Source: Polaribacter sp. Z022 (GTDB lineage: Bacteria > Bacteroidota > Bacteroidia > Flavobacteriales > Flavobacteriaceae). Taken from it: a DNA stretch of 64,000 nucleotides. The DNA is taken from contig NZ_JALCZO010000003.1 of assembly GCF_023555495.1 (NCBI RefSeq), forward strand, positions 310,001 through 374,000. The letters run 5' to 3'. The position numbers were made by a program, and so were the translations under genes. Shown here piece by piece: positions 42,002 to 51,381 of this stretch. The first letter of the stretch is position 1. Every line of letters starts with the position of its first letter. The notes beneath the pieces are model-generated. The model was not told the DNA's origin. It did no database searches and worked only from the letters and a program-made list of their open reading frames with translations.

Positions 42002-42877
42002 GTGGAAAATTATTTAGATGCTTTTAAAAATGCTTTTAACGGAACTTTAGATTGGACATGGAAATCTATAATTTTTGATGTTCCTTACTATACAAATTAC
42101 TTTTGGGGATTAATTATTATTTCACTTATTGTTTGGGGATTAGAAATTGCATTTCCTTGGAGAAAAAATCAAGCTATTTTTAGAAAAGACTTTTGGTTGG
42201 ATGCTTTTTATATGTTTTTTAACTTCTTTATTTTCTCTATTGTAATTAGTGGAGTTTATAAAGTTTTAGGTTTATTTTTTGGAGAGTTTAATATTACCTC
42301 AAAAAGTTTAGCTATTATTAATATTTCTGAGTGGAAACCTTGGTTACAACTATTAGTATTTTTCATCACTTTAGATTTTGTACAATGGTTTACACATGTG
42401 CTTTTACATAATTACCCTTTATTATGGAGATTTCACAAAGTACATCACAGTGTTAAAGAAATGGGATTTGCAGCACATTTAAGATACCATTGGATGGAAA
42501 ATATTTTATACAAACCCCTTAAAACTTTTGGTGTAATGTTAATAGGTGGCTTTGAACCAGAACAAGCTTTTATTGTTCATTTTATAACCATAGTAATTGG
42601 CCATTTTAATCACGCAAATATTAAAATTACTTATGGTGTTTTTAAATACATTTTAAACAATCCTGTTATGCATTTATATCATCATGCCTATGTTTTACCA
42701 AAAGGTAAAAACGGAATGAATTATGGAATAAGCTTAAGCATATGGGATTATATTTTTAAAACAAATTACATTCCAGAAGATAGTGGAACAATTGATTTAG
42801 GTTTTGAAGGTGATGAAGAGTTTCCAAAAGACTTTATACATCAAAATCTGTACGGATTTAAAAAGGATAATAAATAA
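42002..42877 (+). CDS. Fatty acid hydroxylase / sterol desaturase family membrane protein
   Basis: 291 residues, membrane-integral, with the diiron histidine clusters: HVLLH (132-136), HKVHH (145-149), HLRYHW (159-164) and HLYHH near 230. Four to five hydrophobic helices surround them. The family includes C-4 sterol oxidase and sphingolipid hydroxylase; in Bacteroidota the substrate is often unknown, possibly membrane lipids or carotenoids. Start is GTG (42002), giving MENYLDAFKN. It follows sigZ with a 29-nt gap and may be in its transcript. Confidence 0.88.
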   Translation: MENYLDAFKNAFNGTLDWTWKSIIFDVPYYTNYFWGLIIISLIVWGLEIAFPWRKNQAIFRKDFWLDAFYMFFNFFIFSIVISGVYKVLGLFFGEFNITSKSLAIINISEWKPWLQLLVFFITLDFVQWFTHVLLHNYPLLWRFHKVHHSVKEMGFAAHLRYHWMENILYKPLKTFGVMLIGGFEPEQAFIVHFITIVIGHFNHANIKITYGVFKYILNNPVMHLYHHAYVLPKGKNGMNYGISLSIWDYIFKTNYIPEDSGTIDLGFEGDEEFPKDFIHQNLYGFKKDNK

Positions 42878-42976
42878 TTTTAACACTCATGCAATTGTAT
42901 GAATCTTAAAACTAAAAATTAATCATCATTTTTAACTATCTTGTGATGATAATTTAACTTTTTAAAACACACTATT

Positions 42977-43867
42977 ATGGCATCACTAAAGAAAGAAGAC
43001 ATTAGTCAAGAAGTATTTGATTTGTATGATGATTATGCACACAATAAAATTACACGTAAAGACTTTTTACAAAAACTATCTTTATATGCTGTTGGAGCAA
43101 TAACCCTGCCTGCTTTATTAAGTTTTATTTCTCCAGATTATATAAACTCTATAATTATACCTGAAGAAGACCCAAGGTTAAATTCTAAAATGATAACCTA
43201 TGATTCTCCAAAAGGAGGAAAAAAAATTGATGGATTGCTGTCAATTCCTAAAGACAAAAAAGGGAAACTACCAGGAGTAATTGTAGTACATGAAAATAGA
43301 GGTTTAAACCCATATATAAAAGATGTTGGTAGAAGAACTGCTATAGAAGGCTTTATAAGTTTAGCTCCAGATGCATTAACTCCTTTAGGAGGATATCCTG
43401 GAAATGATGATGATGGTAGAGCAATGCAAAAGAAAAGAGACAGAATGGAAATGTTAGAAGATTTTATTGCTGCTTATAACTACCTTAAAAAACACAAAAA
43501 ATGTAATGGAAAAGTTGGGGTAGTTGGTTTTTGTTTTGGTGGATGGATTTCTAACATGATGGCTGTTCAAGTGCCAGATTTAGGTGCTGCAGTTCCTTAT
43601 TATGGAAGACAACCTAATGATGAACTTGCTGCAAAAGTTAAAGCACCATTATTATTACAGTATGGAGAATTAGACAAAAGAGTAAATGCTGGTTGGCCTG
43701 CTTATGAAAAAATTTTAAAAGCAAATAAAATACCACATACAGCACATTTTTATCCAAATGCAAACCATGGTTTCCACAACAATACTACTCCAAGGTTTGA
43801 TGAAGCTGCAGCAAATTTATCATGGGAAAGAACTATTGCTTTTTTTAATAAATACTTAAAAAGTTAA
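42977..43867 (+). CDS. Dienelactone hydrolase family protein with Tat-like N-terminus
   Basis: 296 residues. The alpha/beta hydrolase core has nucleophile Cys186 in GFCFGG, Asp233 in GELDKRV and His264 in NANHGFH, the Cys-Asp-His triad of the DLH family; VVHENRGL fits the oxyanion region. Before it is a 50-residue segment with TRKDFLQKLSLYAVGAITLPALLSF, a twin-arginine-like signal with Lys instead of the second Arg, so export through Tat is plausible but uncertain. Substrate unknown. It lies 99 nt after the hydroxylase-like gene. Confidence 0.85.
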   Translation: MASLKKEDISQEVFDLYDDYAHNKITRKDFLQKLSLYAVGAITLPALLSFISPDYINSIIIPEEDPRLNSKMITYDSPKGGKKIDGLLSIPKDKKGKLPGVIVVHENRGLNPYIKDVGRRTAIEGFISLAPDALTPLGGYPGNDDDGRAMQKKRDRMEMLEDFIAAYNYLKKHKKCNGKVGVVGFCFGGWISNMMAVQVPDLGAAVPYYGRQPNDELAAKVKAPLLLQYGELDKRVNAGWPAYEKILKANKIPHTAHFYPNANHGFHNNTTPRFDEAAANLSWERTIAFFNKYLKS

Positions 43868-43875
43868 TTTAATTA

Positions 43876-44058
43876 ATGAGTATTTTTAAACACTTAAAAT
43901 TTAAAGTCAATTTTAAAAAAAAGTATTGCCCAAAATGTAATGAAGAACAACCTAAAATAAGAAAACCAAAAGGTTGGCAAGAAATACTTTGGGGAGGAAA
44001 TACATGTAGAAATTGCGGATGCAAAATGGATAGACTTGGAAATGAAAGAGAAAAATAA
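43876..44058 (+). CDS. Small zinc-ribbon protein (60 aa)
   Basis: MSIFKHLKFKVNFKKKYCPK opens the frame, then C-x-x-C at KYCPKCNE and C-x-x-C-x-C at NTCRNCGCKMD, a treble Cys pattern typical of a one-zinc ribbon, between basic segments. It starts 8 nt after the dienelactone hydrolase-like gene and overlaps the next gene's start by 17 nt, so is part of one transcript. Function unknown. Confidence 0.65.
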   Translation: MSIFKHLKFKVNFKKKYCPKCNEEQPKIRKPKGWQEILWGGNTCRNCGCKMDRLGNEREK

Positions 44059-44869
44059 AAAACTAATAAGCAAAGAATTAAACGATTTTTACAACAAAGT
44101 TTCAGAGGAAACTCGTCTAGAAAAAGGTATGGGGATTTTTGAATTTGAGCGTATAAAAGATTTAATTGAAAAACATATTTCTAAATCTAATTCTACTATT
44201 ATTGATGTTGGTGGAGGAACTGGAAAATATGCTGAATGGTTAGCAAAAAAAAATCATACTGTACATTTAATAGAACCTGTTTTAAAACATATTAAACTTG
44301 CAGAAAAAAGAGCTCAAAAATTAAAGAATCCTTTTTCTGTAACTAAAGGTATTGCTCAAAAGTTACCTTTTAAGAACGAAAGTGCTGATTTGGTTATTTT
44401 ACACGGTCCTTTGTATCACTTGCAAAAAAAAGAAGATAGGATTGCAACAATTATTGAAGCAAAAAGAGTCTTAAAAAAAGGAGGTATAATTTTAGGTTTT
44501 GCCATAAATGCAACTGCATCTACAGTGGTAGGATTAATGAACGGAATGATTCATGCTAATTCTTTTTTTGAAATGTGCAAAGAAGAATTAACTTCTGGAA
44601 TTCACAATGCTCCAAAAGATTTTCCTTTTTTATTGGCAGATGCTTATTATCACAAACCACAAGAATTAAAAGAAGAGTTTTTAGAACAAAACTTAAAATT
44701 CATCAATCTTTTTGCTGTTGAAGGTATGATATGGTTAGACAACGAATATTTTGCGAATATGTTAGACAAAAAGAAATCTAAAACTTTAAAAGCATTGCAA
44801 AAACTCACAGAAAATGATGAGTATTTACTGCCTTTTAGCCCTCATATGATGATTGCTATCAGGAAATAA
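44042..44869 (+). CDS. Class I SAM-dependent methyltransferase
   Basis: 275 residues with the methyltransferase core: motif I IIDVGGGTGKYAEWLA, motif II acidic HLIEPVLKHIKLAE, motif III ADLVILHGPLYHLQKKEDR and KRVLKKGGIILGF. The C-terminal part (NAPKDFPFLLADAYYHKP) is variable. It resembles the small-molecule type of UbiE/COQ5 group, but the substrate is unknown. ATG at 44042 is chosen over an upstream TTG. Overlaps the zinc-ribbon gene. Confidence 0.82.
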   Translation: MKEKNKKLISKELNDFYNKVSEETRLEKGMGIFEFERIKDLIEKHISKSNSTIIDVGGGTGKYAEWLAKKNHTVHLIEPVLKHIKLAEKRAQKLKNPFSVTKGIAQKLPFKNESADLVILHGPLYHLQKKEDRIATIIEAKRVLKKGGIILGFAINATASTVVGLMNGMIHANSFFEMCKEELTSGIHNAPKDFPFLLADAYYHKPQELKEEFLEQNLKFINLFAVEGMIWLDNEYFANMLDKKKSKTLKALQKLTENDEYLLPFSPHMMIAIRK

Positions 44870-44965
44870 AAGAATATTATTTCATTCTTTAAACGTAGCT
44901 AAAAAAACTTAAAATTCTTATATTGCAATTAAAAGAATACCCTAACAAAATTGCTAATATTTAAT

Positions 44966-46795
44966 ATGAAAAAATCATTATACTTTATAGTATTGATGTT
45001 TTTTATTTTTTCCTATCTCAATGGAATTTCTCAAAATATCGATGTAAAATCAAAATTTGAAAAAATTAAAATTTTAGATGACCATTCATTTGTTAATGAA
45101 ATTACCATTATTTTTAAAAAAAGTGAAGTATCTAGACTTTACCCTATATTTTATGACACAAAATTAGAATATATCGCAAACATTAAAATATTTGAAAAAA
45201 GAAGGAAAAAATTTAAAGAAATACCTTTAAAAAAAATTTATGAAAATGATGTTGAGTTAGATTACATAAGTAGTAAAAAAATAAAATCCATACAAATACC
45301 CCCTAATAAAGACATAAAACTAACTTACTCAATTACTTGTTCTGAGTTAATGTATTTTTCCAGTCTACAATTCTTTTCTTACTATGCAGTAGATTCTTTA
45401 AAATATCAGATTAAAGTCCCTAAAAAATTTGCTTTTGCCCACAATATCGTAAACAAAGATTCTTTACCTAATTTTTATTTCGATTCTATAAAAAATATAA
45501 ATGAAACTGTTTGGAAGATTAATTTAATTCCTAAAAAAATTGAACCAGATCCGTTATCTTTTTTTCGAATTTACAAAAATATAAAAGCACCTTTAATGAG
45601 AACTTTAGTAACTCCCATTGCATATAAAGATAATCCTACTAAATATATGAACGATTGGTACACTAAAAGTTTGATTTCTAAAAAAGGATTAAATGATATT
45701 GTTAAGAAAAAAATTGATGAATTAACTTTTAATGTAAATGACCAAAATAAAATTTTGAATATTATTTATAATTATGTTAAAAAAAATTTCAAATATGTAG
45801 CTATAGAAGTTGGAATGGGAGCGTTTATTCCTACTCCAGCAAACGAAGTTTTTCTTAATAAACAAGGAGATTGTAAAGATCTTTCAAATTTTTTATCTGA
45901 GGCTTTAAATTACAAAGGCATTAAAAGTAATGTAGCTTTAGCTGCAACTTTTAATCATATTAGCAATTGTGATTTCCCTTCTTTAAGTTCAGCTAATCAT
46001 GTTATTTGTATTGCATATTTAAAAGATAAAAAAATTTTATTAGACCCAACTGACCCTATTCACATAGAACAACAACCAGTTCAAAGCTTACAAGACAGAA
46101 CTATTTTTATAATAAATTCTGAAGGAGGAACATTTTATAATGTAGATAAGTTTACTCCTAAACAAAATGAAATTTCCTACAATGTCAACTTAAATTTAAA
46201 CAGTGAAAAATCTCTTATTAAAGGTAATTTTAACATTAATTACAAAGGTATTTCTGGCAATTTCTTAAAAAGGTTCAAAAAAAGTGAAAGCGAAAAAAAC
46301 TTTAATAACTTTCAAAAAAATCTATATGAAGAAATTTTTGGCAACCAATCTGTAACTGATATTTCTACTATAAAAAGCGATGAAAATTTAAATTTAAAAG
46401 GAAAAATTTCTATTAGTGGTAAAACTTTTAATGACGGACAAAACAAATACTTATTTATTGATTTTCTTCCAAGAATTATTGAAACCGAAAATAGAGAAAC
46501 TTTAATTGAAGGAACTTATCTTAACAATCCTTTTTACAAAAAAGTAAAAGTAAAAATAAAATTAGACCAACCTATAGAACGCTTTAAAACAAAAGAACAC
46601 TCGTTTAAAGGAAAAAACATATCTCTAAATTTAAAAATAAAGTTCATTTCTAACATAGAAATTGAATGTAGTTATAATTTTATTTTCAATCATCTTTTTA
46701 TAAATAAAGAAAATATAGAGAAAATAAATAAAATTTTAAAGTCATTTAAAAAAATAACAAATGAACCTATTGTTCTTCAAAAACAAAAAAAATAG
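44966..46795 (+). CDS. DUF3857 / transglutaminase-like exported protein
   Basis: 609 residues. After a signal peptide (LYFIVLMFFIFSYLNGISQ) comes a beta-rich DUF3857 domain, then a transglutaminase-like core with its full triad: Cys303 in GDCKDL, His345 in ANHVI and Asp360 in LDPTD. The last ~200 residues are a further beta domain. The protein is expected in the periplasm or outer membrane; such proteins may cleave or cross-link peptides, but no target is known. It overlaps the next, related gene by 35 nt. Confidence 0.8.
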   Translation: MKKSLYFIVLMFFIFSYLNGISQNIDVKSKFEKIKILDDHSFVNEITIIFKKSEVSRLYPIFYDTKLEYIANIKIFEKRRKKFKEIPLKKIYENDVELDYISSKKIKSIQIPPNKDIKLTYSITCSELMYFSSLQFFSYYAVDSLKYQIKVPKKFAFAHNIVNKDSLPNFYFDSIKNINETVWKINLIPKKIEPDPLSFFRIYKNIKAPLMRTLVTPIAYKDNPTKYMNDWYTKSLISKKGLNDIVKKKIDELTFNVNDQNKILNIIYNYVKKNFKYVAIEVGMGAFIPTPANEVFLNKQGDCKDLSNFLSEALNYKGIKSNVALAATFNHISNCDFPSLSSANHVICIAYLKDKKILLDPTDPIHIEQQPVQSLQDRTIFIINSEGGTFYNVDKFTPKQNEISYNVNLNLNSEKSLIKGNFNINYKGISGNFLKRFKKSESEKNFNNFQKNLYEEIFGNQSVTDISTIKSDENLNLKGKISISGKTFNDGQNKYLFIDFLPRIIETENRETLIEGTYLNNPFYKKVKVKIKLDQPIERFKTKEHSFKGKNISLNLKIKFISNIEIECSYNFIFNHLFINKENIEKINKILKSFKKITNEPIVLQKQKK

Positions 46796-48785
46796 TCTAA
46801 TAATAATTATCTTTAGTTTACTTTTTTACAGTTTTAATTCTTCGTTTAAAAATAATAATGAAGATCCTTTTTTAAAAATCTGTAAAAATTCGGATGCTTA
46901 TTATTTGTATTCTAACACCGATGTTTTTTACACCAAAAGATGGATAAATTACAAAAGACTAGTTACTGTAAACAACAAGTTAGTTGTAAATAATGCGAAT
47001 GGTGTAGATAAATTTGCTTTCTTAAAACTAAGTGAATATGAGAGTAATAATATCAAAAAAATTAAAATAAGAACTTTAAAATCTGATGGTTCAATTATAG
47101 AGTTAGATTCCAATCTTGTTTTTAAAAAAGATTCAAAAAGTAAAAAGATTAGTGCAATAAACTACCCTATACCAGCAGTAGAACCTGGAGATACCATTGA
47201 AACATCTTATACATATTCAGAAATTTTAGAAAAGGGAGAGTTAATGGATTATGTAAGTTTACAATTAAACTCACCTAGTAAAAAAATTAATTATACAATA
47301 AAAACAGGATCAGAATTAGCTATTAGATATAAACAATATAATAATTTTCCAGATCCAGAAGTTGTTACAAATGACACTTTAGTTCAAATAAAATTTTCTG
47401 TTAAGAACTTAAAAGGTTTAACTGAAAACGAACACAATTGTACTCTTTGTGAATTGCCTTATTTATATTACACTTTAGAAAACAAAAAAAGTACAGTAAG
47501 AAATTGGAATGATGTTTACAATCAAGAATTTAATTTTTTAACACAACCTATTTCTATAGACCATCATAGATCTACCTATTACAAAAGATGGAAACGAAGA
47601 ATAATAGACCAAGCAAAAGACAGCTCTAAATATTATAAATTTAAACTACTTTATAATGAAGTTTTAAATAATTTTAAAATGGTTGATATAAACCGTGAAG
47701 AATTAATTAAAGCCAGTGGTTATTTTCTTAAAGAGAAAAAATTTAACCCAATTAGCCTTAGAAGGTTTTATAGACAAATACTAGAAGACTTAGAAATTGA
47801 ATATTGGGCTGTATTTGGTAGAAGTAGATTATTGGGTACAATTGATGTTGATTATGTTAGAAAAGGAGAATTTGACCATATCTTTTTCGCTTATGAAAAT
47901 AAAGATGGGTTTGCAAAATTTTTATACCCTCATGAAGATATATATAAATATCAAATTGATGAACTCCCTACAAGACTTTACAATACTAAAGCAGTATTAG
48001 TAAAACCTATTTTTAGAGAAAAAAAATCAAAAAAAGTAAAATTTATTACTAGAAATTTAACGTTTGCAAAAACAGATACTGTTAATATTTCTGCTATTAA
48101 ACTTCCAGGAATGGACCCTAACTTTAATTATATAAATCAGATTATATCTGGTCAAGTTAATATTAAAGAAAAGAAAACTACATTAAAGTATATGTTTAAA
48201 GCTTCAGGTGGATTATATACAGAATTGCGTTCATTTTATTCAATGTTAAATAAAAATGAAGAAGCAAGTAATTTTTATGATGCTTTATCTAAATTTGAAG
48301 GAAATGAAAACGCAATACAAATAGATTCTTTAACGAGTATAACTATAAAAACAAAAAAACCTTTTTCTTACTCAACAAAAGGTTTAGGAAAACTAAACAA
48401 TTCTATTCTATTTTTAAATGATAGTTTAGTAAGCATTTCAATAGACAAACTAATAAAACATAGTCAAATAGAAAGCAAAACTGAAAGCATAGACCTTAAC
48501 TATTATTTAGATTATAGTTACTCTGATAATTTTACTTTTTATTTAAATTTTCCAAGTAAAATAAAAATTTTAGGACTTGAAAACGGAAATATTAATTTTA
48601 AAAATGATTATGGTGAATATTTATTTGAAGTAAAACAAAGCAAAGAAAATCAAATAAAATTTAGATCTAACTATATCATAAAAAAAGAAATATTACCAAA
48701 GGAAAAATACAATGACCTTAAACAACTTAATGAACAAGTTAAAAACGTAAAAAACAAACGATTAATTGTTAAGTTAATATCTTAA
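46761..48785 (+). CDS. DUF3857 protein, transglutaminase core degenerate
   Basis: 674 residues. Signal anchor (NSLIIIIFSLLFYSFNS), then a clear DUF3857 domain (RWINYKRLVTVNNKLVV, IKIRTLKSDGSIIELDSNLVFKK, EPGDTIETSYTY). Where the transglutaminase Cys (GDCKDL) would lie the sequence reads NPISLRRFYRQILEDLEIEYW, so the catalytic Cys is gone, and no clear NHV or LDPT follows. It overlaps the preceding active-looking relative by 35 nt, so the pair is co-translated: one active-like, one probably structural partner. Confidence 0.78.
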   Translation: MNLLFFKNKKNSLIIIIFSLLFYSFNSSFKNNNEDPFLKICKNSDAYYLYSNTDVFYTKRWINYKRLVTVNNKLVVNNANGVDKFAFLKLSEYESNNIKKIKIRTLKSDGSIIELDSNLVFKKDSKSKKISAINYPIPAVEPGDTIETSYTYSEILEKGELMDYVSLQLNSPSKKINYTIKTGSELAIRYKQYNNFPDPEVVTNDTLVQIKFSVKNLKGLTENEHNCTLCELPYLYYTLENKKSTVRNWNDVYNQEFNFLTQPISIDHHRSTYYKRWKRRIIDQAKDSSKYYKFKLLYNEVLNNFKMVDINREELIKASGYFLKEKKFNPISLRRFYRQILEDLEIEYWAVFGRSRLLGTIDVDYVRKGEFDHIFFAYENKDGFAKFLYPHEDIYKYQIDELPTRLYNTKAVLVKPIFREKKSKKVKFITRNLTFAKTDTVNISAIKLPGMDPNFNYINQIISGQVNIKEKKTTLKYMFKASGGLYTELRSFYSMLNKNEEASNFYDALSKFEGNENAIQIDSLTSITIKTKKPFSYSTKGLGKLNNSILFLNDSLVSISIDKLIKHSQIESKTESIDLNYYLDYSYSDNFTFYLNFPSKIKILGLENGNINFKNDYGEYLFEVKQSKENQIKFRSNYIIKKEILPKEKYNDLKQLNEQVKNVKNKRLIVKLIS

Positions 48786-48841
48786 CCTAAATCATAATTC
48801 TGCTAAAATTTCAGAAAAAAGCTTCAAAAAATCAACAGTAC

Positions 48842-50806
48842 CTACCTCCTTCTCTTTTTAGAAGAAGTTCTACTTGCTTTTTTCTTTCTTCTATTAAAAG
48901 GAACAGCATCATCAAAAGTATTTTTTGCTGCTTTTGCTTTTTTATTCTTTTGCCAAGAATTAGTTTCTGGTAACAATACTTTTAATAAGTCTTGTCTGCC
49001 AACTTTGTTTAAAGTATTTCTAATCCAATCTTTGTTTTCCTTTTTATACCAAAAGAAAAAACGATGCTGATCTTCTCTTTCTCTTTTTGATTTCGGAGTT
49101 TTTGTTGGCTTTAATGTATAAGGATGATATCCTGAATAATAAATAACTGTAGCAACAGTCATTGGAGTTGGAGTAAATCCTTGCACTTGCTCTAACTGAA
49201 AGCCCATATCTTTGGTTTCTGCAGCTAAATTTGCCATATCTTCTACTTCACTTGCTGGGTGACTAGAAATAAAATACGGAATTAATTGAAGGTTCAATCT
49301 TCTCTTAATATTTATCTTATCAAAACGTTTTTTAAATAAATGAAAGTATTTAAAAGATGGTTTACGCATCAACTTTAAAACTGGATCAGAAGTATGCTCT
49401 GGTGCCACTTTTAAACGACCAGAAACATGTTTTGTCATTACTTCTTCTGTGTACGCATCTAATTCTTTTGGATCTGCATTCTTATTGAATTCTGGCACCA
49501 ACATATCATGTCTAATACCACTACCAATAAAAGATTTTTTAATTTTTGGATGCTTATCAACTGCTTGATACAATTCTGTTAATGGTTTATGAGAAGTATC
49601 TAAATTAGAACAAATCACTGGCGAAATACAACTTGGTGCAACACATTTATCACAAATTTCTTGCACTTTACCTTTCATCTGATACATGTTTGCAGATGGT
49701 CCACCAATATCAGACAAATAGCCTTTAAAATCTGGCATATTTGCCACTTTATCAACTTCTTTTAAAACAGATTCTTGACTTCTACTTGCAATAAATTTTC
49801 CTTGATGTGCAGAAATGGTACAAAAACTACAACCACCAAAACACCCTCTGTGAATATTGATAGAAAACTTTATCATTTCAAACGCAGGTATAGGTCCACG
49901 TTTGTTATATTTTGGGTGTGGCAAACGAGTATATGGTAAATCAAAAGAACCATCAATTTCCTTTTCTGTCATTGTAGGAAAAGGCGGATTAATCACCAAT
50001 GTATTCTCTCCTACTCCTTGTAAAACCCTACGTGCTTTTAATTTATTAGATTCTTGCTCAATAACTTTAAAGTTAGATGCAAATGTTTTTTTATCTGCTA
50101 AACAAGCTTCGTGCGAATTAATCTCAACATCTTCCCAATCTTTTACAACTGGTAATTTTTCATCATTTTGATTGATAAAAATTGCAGTTTGTTTTATGTT
50201 TTTTAAGCTCGAAAACGGAACCCCTTTTTGCAATAATTCTACAATTTCACGTAAAGGTTGCTCCCCCATTCCATACACCAACATATCAGCTTTAGAAGTT
50301 TCTAAAATGGTTGGCAATAATTTATCAGACCAATAATCATAATGTGTTACACGTCTTAAAGAAGCTTCAATTCCACCAATTAAAACAGGCACTTCAGGAT
50401 ACTTTTCTTTTAAAATTTTAGAGTAAACAGAAGTTGCATAATCTGGTCTAAAACCTTTATCACCATTAGGTGTATAAGCATCTTTATCTCTACGCCTTTT
50501 ACTTGCAGTATAATTAGAAACCATTGGATCCATGCATCCACCAGTTACTGCAAAAAACAAACGAGGTTTTCCTAATTTTTCAAAATCTTGTAAATTATCA
50601 TTTACACTAGGTTGAGGCACAATTGCAACACGTAAACCATAACTTTCTAGAATTCTACCAATTACAGCAGGTCCAAAAGATGGATGATCTACATAAGCAT
50701 CTCCACTAAAAAGAATCACATCTAACTCTTCCCATCCTCGAATTTTTACTTCTCTGTTGGTTGTTGGTAACCAATCTGTTAATTGATGTTTATTCGTGCC
50801 TTCCAT
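48842..50806 (-). CDS. YgiQ family radical SAM protein
   Basis: 654 residues. The N-terminal region (WEELDVILFSGDAYVDHPSFG, GGIEASLRRVTHYDYWSD) matches YgiQ, the radical SAM core has its 4Fe-4S Cys motif CFGGCSFC, and the C-terminus is a long basic tail ending KKKASRTSSKKRRR. The YgiQ family's substrate is unknown. ATG at 50806 is fixed by a perfect -7 box (TATTTTTG, minus strand, 50820-50813) ending 6 nt before it, which rules out the TTG at 50815; a leaderless or near-leaderless mRNA is expected. Confidence 0.93.
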   Translation of the reverse strand: MEGTNKHQLTDWLPTTNREVKIRGWEELDVILFSGDAYVDHPSFGPAVIGRILESYGLRVAIVPQPSVNDNLQDFEKLGKPRLFFAVTGGCMDPMVSNYTASKRRRDKDAYTPNGDKGFRPDYATSVYSKILKEKYPEVPVLIGGIEASLRRVTHYDYWSDKLLPTILETSKADMLVYGMGEQPLREIVELLQKGVPFSSLKNIKQTAIFINQNDEKLPVVKDWEDVEINSHEACLADKKTFASNFKVIEQESNKLKARRVLQGVGENTLVINPPFPTMTEKEIDGSFDLPYTRLPHPKYNKRGPIPAFEMIKFSINIHRGCFGGCSFCTISAHQGKFIASRSQESVLKEVDKVANMPDFKGYLSDIGGPSANMYQMKGKVQEICDKCVAPSCISPVICSNLDTSHKPLTELYQAVDKHPKIKKSFIGSGIRHDMLVPEFNKNADPKELDAYTEEVMTKHVSGRLKVAPEHTSDPVLKLMRKPSFKYFHLFKKRFDKINIKRRLNLQLIPYFISSHPASEVEDMANLAAETKDMGFQLEQVQGFTPTPMTVATVIYYSGYHPYTLKPTKTPKSKREREDQHRFFFWYKKENKDWIRNTLNKVGRQDLLKVLLPETNSWQKNKKAKAAKNTFDDAVPFNRRKKKASRTSSKKRRR

Positions 50807-50812
50807 ATTTTG

Positions 50813-50820
50813 CAAAAATA
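50813..50820 (-). promoter_or_regulatory. -7 box TATTTTTG of the YgiQ gene
   Basis: Exact TAnnTTTG match on the minus strand ending 6 nt before the ATG at 50806. Confidence 0.55.
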
Positions 50821-50875
50821 CAAGAATTATAATTGAATAAAATACTTATTCTTTAAATCTATTTTATAATGATTA

Positions 50876-50999
50876 GAAGCTATTTCCTGCTTTCCACTAT
50901 ATCTTTTTATTTTGTTCTCGATACAAATTTGATCATTCTTCCCAAATTTGCTCGAACTAACAATAAAAAGGATGTCGTTTCAATCAGGGCTAAACTTGT
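50876..50999. repeat. Imperfect long inverted repeat
   Basis: Arms at about 50901-50930 (ATCTTTTTATTTTGTTCTCG...) and 50943-50972 (reverse complement begins ATCCTTTTTATTGTTAG...) pair imperfectly around a 12-nt loop; flanks CCTGCTTTCC and CAATCAGGGC may extend it. No gene. It would form one large cruciform or RNA hairpin and resembles interspersed elements known to me from flavobacteria, unverified. Confidence 0.5.
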
Positions 51000-51031
51000 T
51001 TGCAAACCTATTAAATAATAAAAAGGTTAAA

Positions 51032-51115
51032 TGTTATTTCGAACGAAACAGAGTACAGTTGAGAAATCATAATTAATATTTTTTTGTGAGATTTCTCCAC
51101 AAGGTCGAAATGACA
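51032..51115. repeat. Palindromic repeat, copy 1
   Basis: Starts TGTTATTTCGAACGAAACAG and ends AAGGTCGAAATGACA. Outer ends GTTATTTCGA / TCGAAATGAC and inner GAGAAATC / GATTTCTC pair, so the whole can fold as a long imperfect hairpin of about 84 nt. Confidence 0.8.
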
Positions 51116-51205
51116 ATAGGTCATCATCAATTCAAATAAAACACTAAATAGAATTAATCAGATCTTAACATATTTGCTAACTCTAAGAAGATTGAATAGT
51201 TAGAA
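51116..51205. repeat. Spacer unit, copy 1 of tandem repeat
   Basis: 90 nt that recur, with 4 substitutions, at 51292-51381. Together with the palindromes this gives a tandem duplication of period about 175 nt. Confidence 0.75.
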
Positions 51206-51291
51206 TGTCATTTCGAACGAAACAGAGTGAAGTTGAGAAATCTTAATTAATAATTTTTTTTGTGAGATTTCTCCACAAGGTCGAAATGACA
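51206..51291. repeat. Palindromic repeat, copy 2
   Basis: 86-nt copy, TGTCATTTCGAACGAAACAG to AAGGTCGAAATGACA. Perfect outer arms GTCATTTCGA and TCGAAATGAC. Confidence 0.85.
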
Positions 51292-51381
51292 ATAGGTCAT
51301 CATCAATTCAAATAAAACACTAAACAAAATTAATCAAATCTTAACATATTTGCTAACTCTAAGAATATTGAATAGTTAGAA
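51292..51381. repeat. Spacer unit, copy 2 of tandem repeat
   Basis: Second 90-nt spacer, 4 differences from the first (51116-51205). Confidence 0.75.

Noticed and set aside
42922..42950. Hairpin ATCATCA...TGATGAT as terminator after the hydroxylase-like gene
   Set aside because: Stem is short and AT-rich, and no T run follows on either strand.
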